The translations under genes and the position numbers were made by a program. This document shows, in pieces, positions 1 through 6,038 of a DNA stretch of 6,093 bases. Position 1 is the first letter of the stretch, and every line of letters begins with the position of its first letter. The stretch is from Bacteroidales bacterium (GTDB lineage: Bacteria > Bacteroidota > Bacteroidia > Bacteroidales > P3). The stretch covers positions 1 to 6,093 of the forward strand of contig JAISVE010000027.1 of NCBI GenBank assembly GCA_031271725.1. Direction: 5' to 3'. Under the pieces are notes generated by a model. It had not been told where the DNA came from, ran no database searches, and worked only from the letters and a program-made list of their open reading frames with translations.

Positions 1-1
1 A

Positions 2-658
2 TCATTCAGTAATTGGTGTCCGGGAGATGTAATAGATAACCGCATTATAAAACTTGGTGCTTTGCAGGCAGGAGAATACAAATTTACAATAGAAGTTCCG
101 GATGCTGTTTTTAGAAACGGAGAGGGATATTTTCCACTGTCGCTCTATTTTCAAGGAAAAACAAGCGGTGTAATAGCGGGAAGATACACTATCAAAGGAA
201 AAGTAATATACAATAATAACCCTCTAAGCGGAGTAACATTTGACGGCTCTTTGGCACTCACAAACCCTGCCGGCGAATACACCGTATTTGCAGACAGCAA
301 CGCCACCATAACACTGACGCCTAAACTGTCGGGCTATAGCTTTACTCCCTCTTCAATTACCTGTTCCAATATTTCGGATAATTTAATTGACAAGAATTTT
401 ATTGCCGAGACACTTGGAATTGAAGATATGCGCAGCGATAAATTTTCCATCAACATTTATCCAAATCCCATTACTACCGAAATACATGTAAAGCTTGATT
501 CACCTGAAATATCGGATTACGCAATTTACAATTTTTCGGGACAAATTGTTTTACAAGGCAGAGTACGCAATGCCTCAACAATAAATGTGGAAGCTCTCGC
601 AAAAGGAGTGTATTATCTGCGAATTTCAAATACGGTTTTTAAGGTGATTAAGAATTAA
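2..658 (+). CDS. C-terminal part of a T9SS-secreted multidomain surface protein (5' end outside window)
   Basis: The reading frame is open from the first in-frame codon at base 2, so this is the last 218 residues of a longer protein; the TTG at 62 is only an internal codon. Three parts are visible. The first 50 or so residues look like the end of a beta-sandwich and include an NWCPG motif followed by a LGALQAGEYKF stretch, which recalls the jelly-roll domains of PNGase F-like proteins (weak, from memory). Bases about 185-403 encode an Ig-like or carboxypeptidase-regulatory-like domain (IKGKVIYNNNPLSGVTF, then NPAGEYTV and a GYSFTPSS segment). Bases about 440-655 encode a T9SS type A sorting domain: INIYPNP, then IYNFSGQIV, and a final ALAKGVYYLRI strand ending in FKVIKN. 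In Bacteroidota such tails direct export across the outer membrane by the Por machinery and are then removed. The catalytic or binding function lies upstream and cannot be told. Confidence 0.9.
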   Translation, partial: SFSNWCPGDVIDNRIIKLGALQAGEYKFTIEVPDAVFRNGEGYFPLSLYFQGKTSGVIAGRYTIKGKVIYNNNPLSGVTFDGSLALTNPAGEYTVFADSNATITLTPKLSGYSFTPSSITCSNISDNLIDKNFIAETLGIEDMRSDKFSINIYPNPITTEIHVKLDSPEISDYAIYNFSGQIVLQGRVRNASTINVEALAKGVYYLRISNTVFKVIKN

Positions 659-680
659 GAATTCATTTCTCACAAAACTT

Positions 681-1400
681 ATGGCAAAAAAACAATCTAA
701 AAACGGGTTTTGGCGAGTGCTGAAACGCATTATGTTGTGGAGTATTATTCTCTTTTTCGGCACATCAATATTCTTTACACTGCTTTACCGCTGGGTAAAT
801 CCGCCAATTACACCGCTTATGGTTATACGGCTTTTTGACCAAAAAGCAGCGGACAAACCAATGAAATTACAAAAGGATTGGGTGTCTATCGACAAAATTG
901 CTCCAAGCATGATACAAGCCGTTGTGGCTTCTGAAGATAATCTTTTTTTGCAGCACAACGGCTTTGACTGGGCTGCCATTGACAAGGCACGCAGCCGTAA
1001 TGCGAGCGGAAAAAAGAATATACATGGCGGCAGCACCATATCTCAACAAACTGCAAAGAATGTGTTTCTCTATCCAAAACGCTCATATATCCGCAAAGGA
1101 CTCGAAGTATATTTCACTTTTCTTATAGAAACTTTTTGGAGTAAGGAAAGAATTATGGAGGTATATCTGAATGTTATAGAAATGGGCGATGGGATATACG
1201 GTGTTGAAAAGGCTGCACAGACATATTACAAACGTTCGGCTGCACGGCTTTCACCCGCACAAAGCGCAATGATTGCTTCTATTCTTCCCGCGCCGCGCCG
1301 CCGCAACCCTGCCCGTCCTTCGGGCTACATGCTAAAACGACAATCGCTCATTCTAAATCTTATGGGTAAAATCGGTGCCGTAAGGTTTGAAAATAAATGA
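681..1400 (+). CDS. mtgA: Monofunctional biosynthetic peptidoglycan glycosyltransferase (GT51)
   Basis: The product polymerises lipid II into glycan strands on the outer face of the inner membrane, without a transpeptidase domain. At 239 residues it has the usual length of MtgA. One N-terminal membrane anchor spans about residues 17-37 after a basic start (MAKKQSK). The GT51 motifs are intact and in order: SEDNLFLQHNGFDW (residues 84-97, catalytic Glu85), HGGSTISQQTAKN (115-127), RKGLEVYFTFLIETFWSKER (138-157), IMEVYLNVIEMGDGIYGVE (158-176), and ASILPAPRRRNP with PSGY near the end. The ATG at 681 is chosen because it precedes the basic residues and anchor; no Shine-Dalgarno site is seen, which is common in Bacteroidota. 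It starts 22 bases after the preceding stop and no promoter was found between, so co-transcription is possible. Its stop touches the left arm of the inverted repeat shared with the convergent nqrD. Confidence 0.95.
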   Translation: MAKKQSKNGFWRVLKRIMLWSIILFFGTSIFFTLLYRWVNPPITPLMVIRLFDQKAADKPMKLQKDWVSIDKIAPSMIQAVVASEDNLFLQHNGFDWAAIDKARSRNASGKKNIHGGSTISQQTAKNVFLYPKRSYIRKGLEVYFTFLIETFWSKERIMEVYLNVIEMGDGIYGVEKAAQTYYKRSAARLSPAQSAMIASILPAPRRRNPARPSGYMLKRQSLILNLMGKIGAVRFENK

Positions 1401-1520
1401 AAGTTCTAAAAACTCAAAGGTCAAGGCACACGAGTGCAGAAGCGAGGGAGCGTACTAAAATACGTGACCGAGTTTCAAACGAAGTGCAACGCAGAGATTT
1501 GAGGAGTTTAGAACTTTTCA
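1398..1520. repeat. Imperfect inverted repeat between convergent mtgA and nqrD, probable bidirectional terminator
   Basis: The left arm TGAAAGTTCTAAAAACTCAA (1398-1417) is matched on the other strand by TGAAAAGTTCTAAACTCCTC (1520-1501), giving a long imperfect outer stem. The roughly 85 bases inside hold smaller stems: GCAC/GTGC (1426-1429 with 1434-1437), CGTA/TACG (1451-1454 with 1461-1464) and GGTCA/TGACC (1419-1423 with 1465-1469), so the RNA could fold into a branched structure. The interior has a GAAGCGAGGGAGCG stretch of the purine-rich kind seen in Bacteroidales intergenic repeats. The element contains the mtgA stop codon at its left edge and the last two codons and stop of nqrD at its right edge. 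Position and symmetry suggest termination from both sides; this is inferred, and neither outer arm is followed by a clean long U tract. Confidence 0.7.
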
Positions 1521-2146
1521 ATAAGGGATTTGTTGCGGGAGCGTTGCACCCAGATAATTATTCCAACAAGTATCAAAGCCATTGGAGGCAGTATAAAAAG
1601 ACCGTTGTTTTCATAGCCGGCATCGTACCAACTCTGCGGAATAACCTGCACGCCTAAAAGAGTACCGCTGCCGAAAAGTTCCCTGAAAACTCCAAGCGCA
1701 ACAAGAATTACACCATAGCCAAAACCGTTTCCGATACCGTCAACAAAAGAAGCCCAAGGTCTGTTTGCCATTGCAAATGCCTCCAAACGCCCCATTACAA
1801 TACAGTTTGTAATAATAAGCCCGACAAATACCGAAAGTTGTTTGCTTACCTGATATGCGAATGCCTGTAAAAATTGATCAACCAAAATAACTAAAACCGC
1901 AACCACCATGAGTTGAACAATAATACGCACGCGCGGTGGAATACTGTGCCGCATTGCCGAAATAATAAGTCCTGAAAGCCCTGTTACTACAGTTACCGAA
2001 AGAGCCATAACGAGTGCCGGCTCCAACTGTACCGTTACAGCAAGAGCAGAGCATATACCGAGAACTTGTATCGTGATGGGATTTTCCTTCCCAATCGGCT
2101 TTGTTATAAGTTTTAGATAATTTGTTTTTTGCTCTGTAGCTTCCAT
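1508..2146 (-). CDS. nqrD: Na+-translocating NADH:quinone oxidoreductase subunit D
   Basis: NqrD is an integral membrane subunit of the Na+-pumping NADH dehydrogenase. With NqrE it forms a pseudo-symmetric pair holding an intramembrane iron-sulfur centre that passes electrons between the NqrF and NqrC cofactors. The 212-residue product is of normal length and has the family signatures NPITIQVLGICSALAVT (22-38), SKQLSVFVGLIITNCIVMGR (101-120), DGIGNGFGYG (136-145) and FRELFGSG (154-161). Cys32 and Cys115 correspond to the two conserved NqrD cysteines that ligate the centre. About six membrane helices are visible, and the protein ends in a short basic tail. It starts 6 bases after the nqrC stop, so it is the last gene seen of the operon. 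nqrE, which normally follows and gives the other two cysteines, is missing. The D assignment over its paralogue NqrE is based on close residue agreement with Vibrio NqrD as I recall it. Confidence 0.95.
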   Translation of the reverse strand: MEATEQKTNYLKLITKPIGKENPITIQVLGICSALAVTVQLEPALVMALSVTVVTGLSGLIISAMRHSIPPRVRIIVQLMVVAVLVILVDQFLQAFAYQVSKQLSVFVGLIITNCIVMGRLEAFAMANRPWASFVDGIGNGFGYGVILVALGVFRELFGSGTLLGVQVIPQSWYDAGYENNGLFILPPMALILVGIIIWVQRSRNKSLIEKF

Positions 2147-2152
2147 AACTAA

Positions 2153-3277
2153 TTATTCTTTATCCCGTTTTCTTTTTGATTTCTTTGTTGACTTGCCGTC
2201 CGGTTGCGACATATCTATTCCGCTTTCCGGTGCTGCAGGCTCACTCACTTTGGTCGTTTCCGCCTTTGTTTCCGGAGTAATTGCAGGTGTTGAAGTTTCC
2301 ACAGGGGCAGCTTCAGCCGGATTTTCCTGCACGGGAGCAGGAGTAGCCGGTGTAGAAACAGATTTGGAAACAGAACTTGGACTATTCGTTTCTTCCGCCT
2401 GTTTATGTATTTCTACACGTTTTACCACCGTTGTTTCGGATAAAGGTCGTCTTGCAGCAGATAAACTGTCATATAAATTATAATATCGGTAAGGCTTAAC
2501 ATCATCAACTACGCTATCCGTCACCTGCACGCTATCTTCCTTAACAGGCACATCGCCCAATTTCTTTTTCATATATTGCTCATACACGCGCAGCGAGCCG
2601 AAAAGCATTTCGCTAACCCCGTTGCTTGTAAGAGTACCACCGGAAATCGCATCAACAGAGTGCTCAGACCTTGCACTACCACTACCTTTAACAAGTGTGA
2701 TAGATACAAAATTTCCCCTGTTATCAAAAATCTTTTTCCCCTTAAACTGTCTTTGAAACTCTTCAGTTGCAATCTGCGCACCCAAGCCCGGCGTTTCACC
2801 TTTATGGTCGAGGGTTATCCCCACTACAGTATTCATATCCGGAGCAAGAGCAATATAGCCCCATACAGGTCCCCAAAGTCCTTTGCCTTGAAGTGGAAAA
2901 ATAAAGGTGTATAAAGTATCTATACGAGCTATCATTACAGGATATGTCCCCTCAACACCTTTTGCCAATTCCTCTTTCATATTGACTGAAAAAGCCGCAG
3001 AAGGAAGCCCGTCCCCTGAAAAACTCCCTAAGACATCACCTGAACTATTAACAATAATTTCTTCAGTGATATATTGCTTGTATGTAGATATTGCATTTTC
3101 TACGGATGATTCAATGCCCACCGCATTAAGAATATCTTGCATTTTTTCTATCTTGCGGTTATCATCCTGCTTCGGCTGCAAAAGAGTTGCAGTAAGGGCA
3201 AGCACAGAAGCAATAACCACTACTAAAACCGTAATATAGACAAAAATATACTTGTTTGAAAAATTTGTTCTTTGCAT
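2153..3277 (-). CDS. nqrC: Na+-translocating NADH:quinone oxidoreductase subunit C, with long C-terminal extension
   Basis: NqrC carries an FMN covalently bound through a threonine by phosphoester linkage and relays electrons on the periplasmic side towards NqrB. There is one N-terminal membrane helix (about residues 10-33). The FMN-binding domain follows, with PLQGKGLWGPVWGYIAL (128-144), KGETPGLGAQI (159-169) and the flavinylation motif SGGTLTSNGV (212-221), so Thr215 is the probable FMN site. The usual family motif is S(G/T)AT; here the Ala is Gly. The core ends near residue 240, about where ordinary NqrC proteins (roughly 230-260 residues) stop, yet this one continues to 374. The extra part is rich in Pro, Ala, Thr, Glu and Ser and ends in KKSKRKRDKE. 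By the known topology of the family it should lie in the periplasm. The gene begins 3 bases after the nqrB stop and ends 6 bases before nqrD, which supports translational coupling. Confidence 0.94.
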   Translation of the reverse strand: MQRTNFSNKYIFVYITVLVVVIASVLALTATLLQPKQDDNRKIEKMQDILNAVGIESSVENAISTYKQYITEEIIVNSSGDVLGSFSGDGLPSAAFSVNMKEELAKGVEGTYPVMIARIDTLYTFIFPLQGKGLWGPVWGYIALAPDMNTVVGITLDHKGETPGLGAQIATEEFQRQFKGKKIFDNRGNFVSITLVKGSGSARSEHSVDAISGGTLTSNGVSEMLFGSLRVYEQYMKKKLGDVPVKEDSVQVTDSVVDDVKPYRYYNLYDSLSAARRPLSETTVVKRVEIHKQAEETNSPSSVSKSVSTPATPAPVQENPAEAAPVETSTPAITPETKAETTKVSEPAAPESGIDMSQPDGKSTKKSKRKRDKE

Positions 3278-3280
3278 AGT

Positions 3281-4462
3281 CTAAATTTCATCTATTTGCA
3301 CCATTCGCGCAGGCTTAGTGTCAGCCGCACCACTTCCGCTTACAACAACCTTAACCCTCTTCTTCCGCTTTCTTATATTGCCGTCCACCACCAAGTAGTC
3401 AATAAGCGGTGCAAAAGTATTCATCAGAAGTATGGCAAGCATCATCCCTTCGGGATATGCCGGATTGAACACCCTGATTACAACCGCTATCATACCTATC
3501 AACAGACCGTAAATCCATTTTCCTCTATTGGTATTTGCCGATGTTACGGGGTCGGTAGCCATAAACACCGCACCGAAAAGGAAGCCGCCCATAAGAAGTT
3601 GTTGCAATGCCGTAACTTCCGTAACTCCACTAACGTTCAGGATAAACGCAAGCAGTCCGCCGCCTGCTATTACCGCAAACATTGTTCTTGCACTTGCTAT
3701 CCTTGTCCAAAGCAAAATTATCGCACCAAGCAAAATACAAAACTTCGATGTCTCACCCACCGAGCCGGGAATTAACCCCCAAAACAATTCATCTGTGGAA
3801 GGCAGCATATCAATTGCACCCTGTGCTACGTTAGAGAGAGGAGTTGCAGCCGAAACAGCATCAACTACCCAAACGCTGTCGCCCGATATTTGTGAAGGAT
3901 AGGCAAAAAACATAAACGCTCTTGCAAGCAATGCAGGATTCCATATATTCATACCTGTTCCGCCAAAAATTTCCTTGCCTATAATTACTGCAAAAGCGGT
4001 GGACAGGGCAAGAATCCAAAGTGGAATATCAGGTGGGGATATTAAGGGAATTAAAAAGCCGCTAACAAGAAAGCCTTCATTAACTTCGTGTTTGCGAAAT
4101 TCGGCAAATGCAAATTCTATCCCCAAGCCAACAACATAACTTATAATAAAAAGCGGTGCAATTTTCCATAAGCCGTAAGCAAAAATATTCCAAAAGCCTT
4201 GTTCAACAATAGTTCCTGTTGCCAAATAATGTTGATAACCTACATTGTACATCCCGAAAAGTGCGCATGGAACAAGAGCTATAACAACCATAATCATTGC
4301 ACGTTTCATGTCGAACGGATCTCTTATATGTGTTCCCCGGGTAGTTACCTTGTCAGGTACATAGAGAAAACTTTCAAACGCTTCAAAGGTTGAATGCAGA
4401 AACGAAAACTTCCCGTTCGGCTCAAAATCAGGTTTAATTCTATCAATAAAACTTTTTAGCAT
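3281..4462 (-). CDS. nqrB: Na+-translocating NADH:quinone oxidoreductase subunit B
   Basis: NqrB is the large membrane subunit; it holds a covalent FMN and riboflavin, and carries the quinone-site and Na+-pathway residues. The 393-residue protein has about nine or ten membrane helices. Signatures seen are HEVNEGFLVSGFLIPL (125-140; it contains the glycine and acidic region linked in Vibrio to inhibitor resistance and Na+ uptake), GKEIFGGTGMNIWNPALLAR (162-181), FFAYPSQISGD (185-195), the flavinylation motif SAAT (204-207, probable FMN on Thr207), FMATDPVTSANTNRGKWIYG (300-319) and RVFNPAYPEGMMLAILLMN (330-348). A cytoplasmic tail from about residue 362 starts with basic RKRKKR and is somewhat longer than in Vibrio. 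The ATG at 4462 is preceded by GGAAAT, and no better in-frame start lies upstream. The gap to nqrA is 50 bases and to nqrC 3 bases. Confidence 0.96.
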   Translation of the reverse strand: MLKSFIDRIKPDFEPNGKFSFLHSTFEAFESFLYVPDKVTTRGTHIRDPFDMKRAMIMVVIALVPCALFGMYNVGYQHYLATGTIVEQGFWNIFAYGLWKIAPLFIISYVVGLGIEFAFAEFRKHEVNEGFLVSGFLIPLISPPDIPLWILALSTAFAVIIGKEIFGGTGMNIWNPALLARAFMFFAYPSQISGDSVWVVDAVSAATPLSNVAQGAIDMLPSTDELFWGLIPGSVGETSKFCILLGAIILLWTRIASARTMFAVIAGGGLLAFILNVSGVTEVTALQQLLMGGFLFGAVFMATDPVTSANTNRGKWIYGLLIGMIAVVIRVFNPAYPEGMMLAILLMNTFAPLIDYLVVDGNIRKRKKRVKVVVSGSGAADTKPARMVQIDEI

Positions 4463-4476
4463 ATTTCCATTTAGTT

Positions 4477-4493
4477 ATTTTGCTTTGCAAAAT
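4477..4493 (-). other. Small hairpin in the nqrA-nqrB gap
   Basis: The 50-base gap, the only sizeable one in this operon, contains a perfect 7-bp inverted repeat with a 3-base loop (ATTTTGC, 3 bases, GCAAAAT). In the mRNA it lies 14 bases upstream of the nqrB start and just before its GGAAAT ribosome-binding sequence. It could affect nqrB translation or set an RNA processing end. The stem is A+U-rich and weak, it lacks a U tract, and its role is only a guess. Confidence 0.3.
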
Positions 4494-4512
4494 GATATGT
4501 TAACGCTGTCGA

Positions 4513-5898
4513 TTATTCGGTTTCTTTCCTTACCAATTCCAAACCTTCTTTTATTATTTGTTGAATCTCGGTTTTTGATGCATCAATATATTCACACAAA
4601 GCAAAATCTTCAGGCGCAACTTCATAAATTCCCAAGGCAAGCATCTTTTCAACATCCTTTGCCAAGCATGCTTTAATAAGTTGCAAAGGATAAATATCAT
4701 AAGGAAACACTCGCTCAAAGTCGCCCGTAAGCACATACGCCCGTCTTCCTCCGTTTAAGTTTGTATCTATTTTATATTCCCTGTCAAGTGTAAGCCAGGA
4801 AAAGAATGAGTGTGAGAAACTGTATAGATTTATACCCGGAGTTATCCAACCCAAAAAACGGGAACGGTTGCCTTCGGGTATAACGGAAATCAACGAATCA
4901 TAAAATCCCACATAACCATCTGTGCTCTTTGCATTTATTTTTTTGCCTGTAAAAATATCCCCGCTTATCACCCTTACCTCTTCATCTGACAAATTATTCT
5001 CCAAAAGATAAGAAACATTAACTCCCAAACGTGTTTTCACATAACGTGTACGCAAAACTTCCGAGCCTGCAACAGCAATAATTCTTGTTGCATCGAATTT
5101 TCCGGTCATAAAAAGATTGCCTATCGCAACCACGTCTTGCGGATGGATATACCACACCTGTTCACCGAAATTCAAGGGTGCAATATGATGAATTTGCACG
5201 CCCACATTACCTGAGGGGTGAGGTCCGTCAAAGTAATGAATCTCCGCATTTTTACATTCCTTAAATGCGTATGATGTTGTATGGCTTACATGAAGTCCGA
5301 GGTGGATATTGCCGCCTTTGCCGACTGAATTGCCTTTACCGCTCACAAGATGTTTGAGCACATCTATCCCCATTTGAAACTCTTTTTCCCTGCCATGCAC
5401 AAGCATCTCCATATCGGGAGCAAGCGGATAGGAAGAAAAGCAAGAAATAAAAATATCGCGGGGACTGTCGTCAGGTGAAGGAATTGTATCGTAGGGACGG
5501 CGGCGCAACATGCACCACAGCCCTGTTTCAAGCAAAGTATTTCTTACGCTGTCTTCGTTTAGCGCAACAGGTATTTCAAAATTCACATAGTCGGCTTCCT
5601 TATCGGCATTTATCAAAACTGCCTCTACCGCACGTCTTTCACCAATTATTATATCGCTTATAACGCCGGCAACAGGTGAAGGAACTTTAATTCTTTCATC
5701 TTTTTTATGGCAAAAAAGCGGAGTTCCTGCCTTTACTTTGTCACCCACAGAAACAAGCATTTTAGGCATAAGACAGTAAAAGTCGCCGGGTTTAACCGCA
5801 TATTTTTCGTAAAACAAAGTAGGGGCACTCAGAGATGTGTCCACCTTTCCTTTTATGCGAATATCAAGCCCTCTTTTTATCTTAATGACTTTATCCAT
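4513..5898 (-). CDS. nqrA: Na+-translocating NADH:quinone oxidoreductase subunit A
   Basis: NqrA is the peripheral cytoplasmic subunit, implicated in ubiquinone binding and docked on NqrB. The product is 461 residues, slightly longer than the usual 445-450. It starts with the typical VIKIKRGLDIRIKG (4-17), followed by a lipoyl-like barrel region (PKMLVSVGDKVKAGTPLF 45-62, then VPSPVAGVISDI 72-83). The middle shows RRRPYDTIPSPDDSPRDIFI (132-151) with SSYPLAPD after it, and further on VWYIHPQDVVAIGNLF and IIAVAGSEV, all normal for the family. It has no membrane segments or cofactor cysteine cluster, as expected. The ATG at 5898 is supported by an AAGGAT sequence about 6 bases upstream and by the promoter at 5917-5947. 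It is the first gene of the operon, with nqrB 50 bases downstream. Confidence 0.96.
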   Translation of the reverse strand: MDKVIKIKRGLDIRIKGKVDTSLSAPTLFYEKYAVKPGDFYCLMPKMLVSVGDKVKAGTPLFCHKKDERIKVPSPVAGVISDIIIGERRAVEAVLINADKEADYVNFEIPVALNEDSVRNTLLETGLWCMLRRRPYDTIPSPDDSPRDIFISCFSSYPLAPDMEMLVHGREKEFQMGIDVLKHLVSGKGNSVGKGGNIHLGLHVSHTTSYAFKECKNAEIHYFDGPHPSGNVGVQIHHIAPLNFGEQVWYIHPQDVVAIGNLFMTGKFDATRIIAVAGSEVLRTRYVKTRLGVNVSYLLENNLSDEEVRVISGDIFTGKKINAKSTDGYVGFYDSLISVIPEGNRSRFLGWITPGINLYSFSHSFFSWLTLDREYKIDTNLNGGRRAYVLTGDFERVFPYDIYPLQLIKACLAKDVEKMLALGIYEVAPEDFALCEYIDASKTEIQQIIKEGLELVRKETE

Positions 5899-5916
5899 AT
5901 AATTTATCCTTCATTA

Positions 5917-5947
5917 CAAAGTTACAATTAAGCCGAGTTAAAAGCAA
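5917..5947 (-). promoter_or_regulatory. Predicted Bacteroidetes-type promoter of the nqr operon
   Basis: On the minus strand TAACTTTG (5924-5917) matches the Bacteroidetes -7 consensus TAnnTTTG exactly. A TTG (5947-5945) lies upstream with a 20-base spacer, in agreement with the -33 TTTG/TTG element. Transcription would start near 5913 and give a 5' leader of about 15 bases, just enough for the AAGGAT site before the ATG at 5898. The match is to the known consensus; activity is inferred. The -33 element, spacer and half of the -7 element lie in the repeat described for 5921-6093. Confidence 0.55.
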
Positions 5948-5971
5948 GTTTACCGGCATACTCGAAGTGAA

Positions 5972-6002
5972 GATAAAATAAAAACAAGTTTTTATTTTTA
6001 TC
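5972..6002. repeat. A+T-rich long hairpin in the intergenic repeat
   Basis: GATAAAATAAAAAC (5972-5985) pairs with GTTTTTATTTTTATC (5988-6002) through 14 pairs with a single bulged base and a two-base loop. On the plus strand the right arm is T-rich, so it could weakly terminate transcription coming from the left; on the minus strand the same holds for transcription arriving from beyond the window before the nqrA promoter. Confidence 0.6.
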
Positions 6003-6016
6003 GTAGCGGAGAGTAT

Positions 6017-6038
6017 AAAGCAATGCTTGCATTGCTTT
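6017..6038. repeat. Perfect 10-bp hairpin in the intergenic repeat
   Basis: AAAGCAATGC (6017-6026) and GCATTGCTTT (6029-6038) form a perfect 10-bp inverted repeat with a two-base loop. On the plus strand the right arm ends in TTTT, like a short rho-independent terminator. On the minus strand the hairpin would end in CTTTATAC, a much weaker U tract. Confidence 0.55.

Noticed and set aside
659..680. Possible promoter or terminator between the secreted protein gene and mtgA
   Set aside because: The 22-base gap has no TAnnTTTG element, no hairpin and no clear ribosome-binding site.
1484..1549. Nine-base inverted match GTGCAACGC (1484-1492) with GCGTTGCAC (1541-1549)
   Set aside because: The right copy is part of conserved nqrD coding sequence (the Val-Gln-Arg codons) and the match competes with the longer outer stem; chance is the simplest explanation.
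1397..1657. Open frame of 86 codons on the plus strand starting at the end of mtgA
   Set aside because: It begins by overlapping the mtgA stop, runs through the inverted repeat and then antisense through the 3' end of nqrD. Its product is very basic and resembles no family I know, so it is taken as a shadow frame.
2193..2483. Plus-strand open frame of 96 codons opposite the nqrC extension, rich in Gly, Val, Ser and Ala
   Set aside because: Its composition is the mirror of the Pro/Ala/Thr codons of nqrC on the other strand; no start context or domain supports it.
3272..3775. Plus-strand open frame of 167 codons opposite nqrB
   Set aside because: It is antisense to a well-conserved membrane protein gene and its product is rich in His, Cys, Tyr and Arg without a recognisable motif, typical of a shadow frame.
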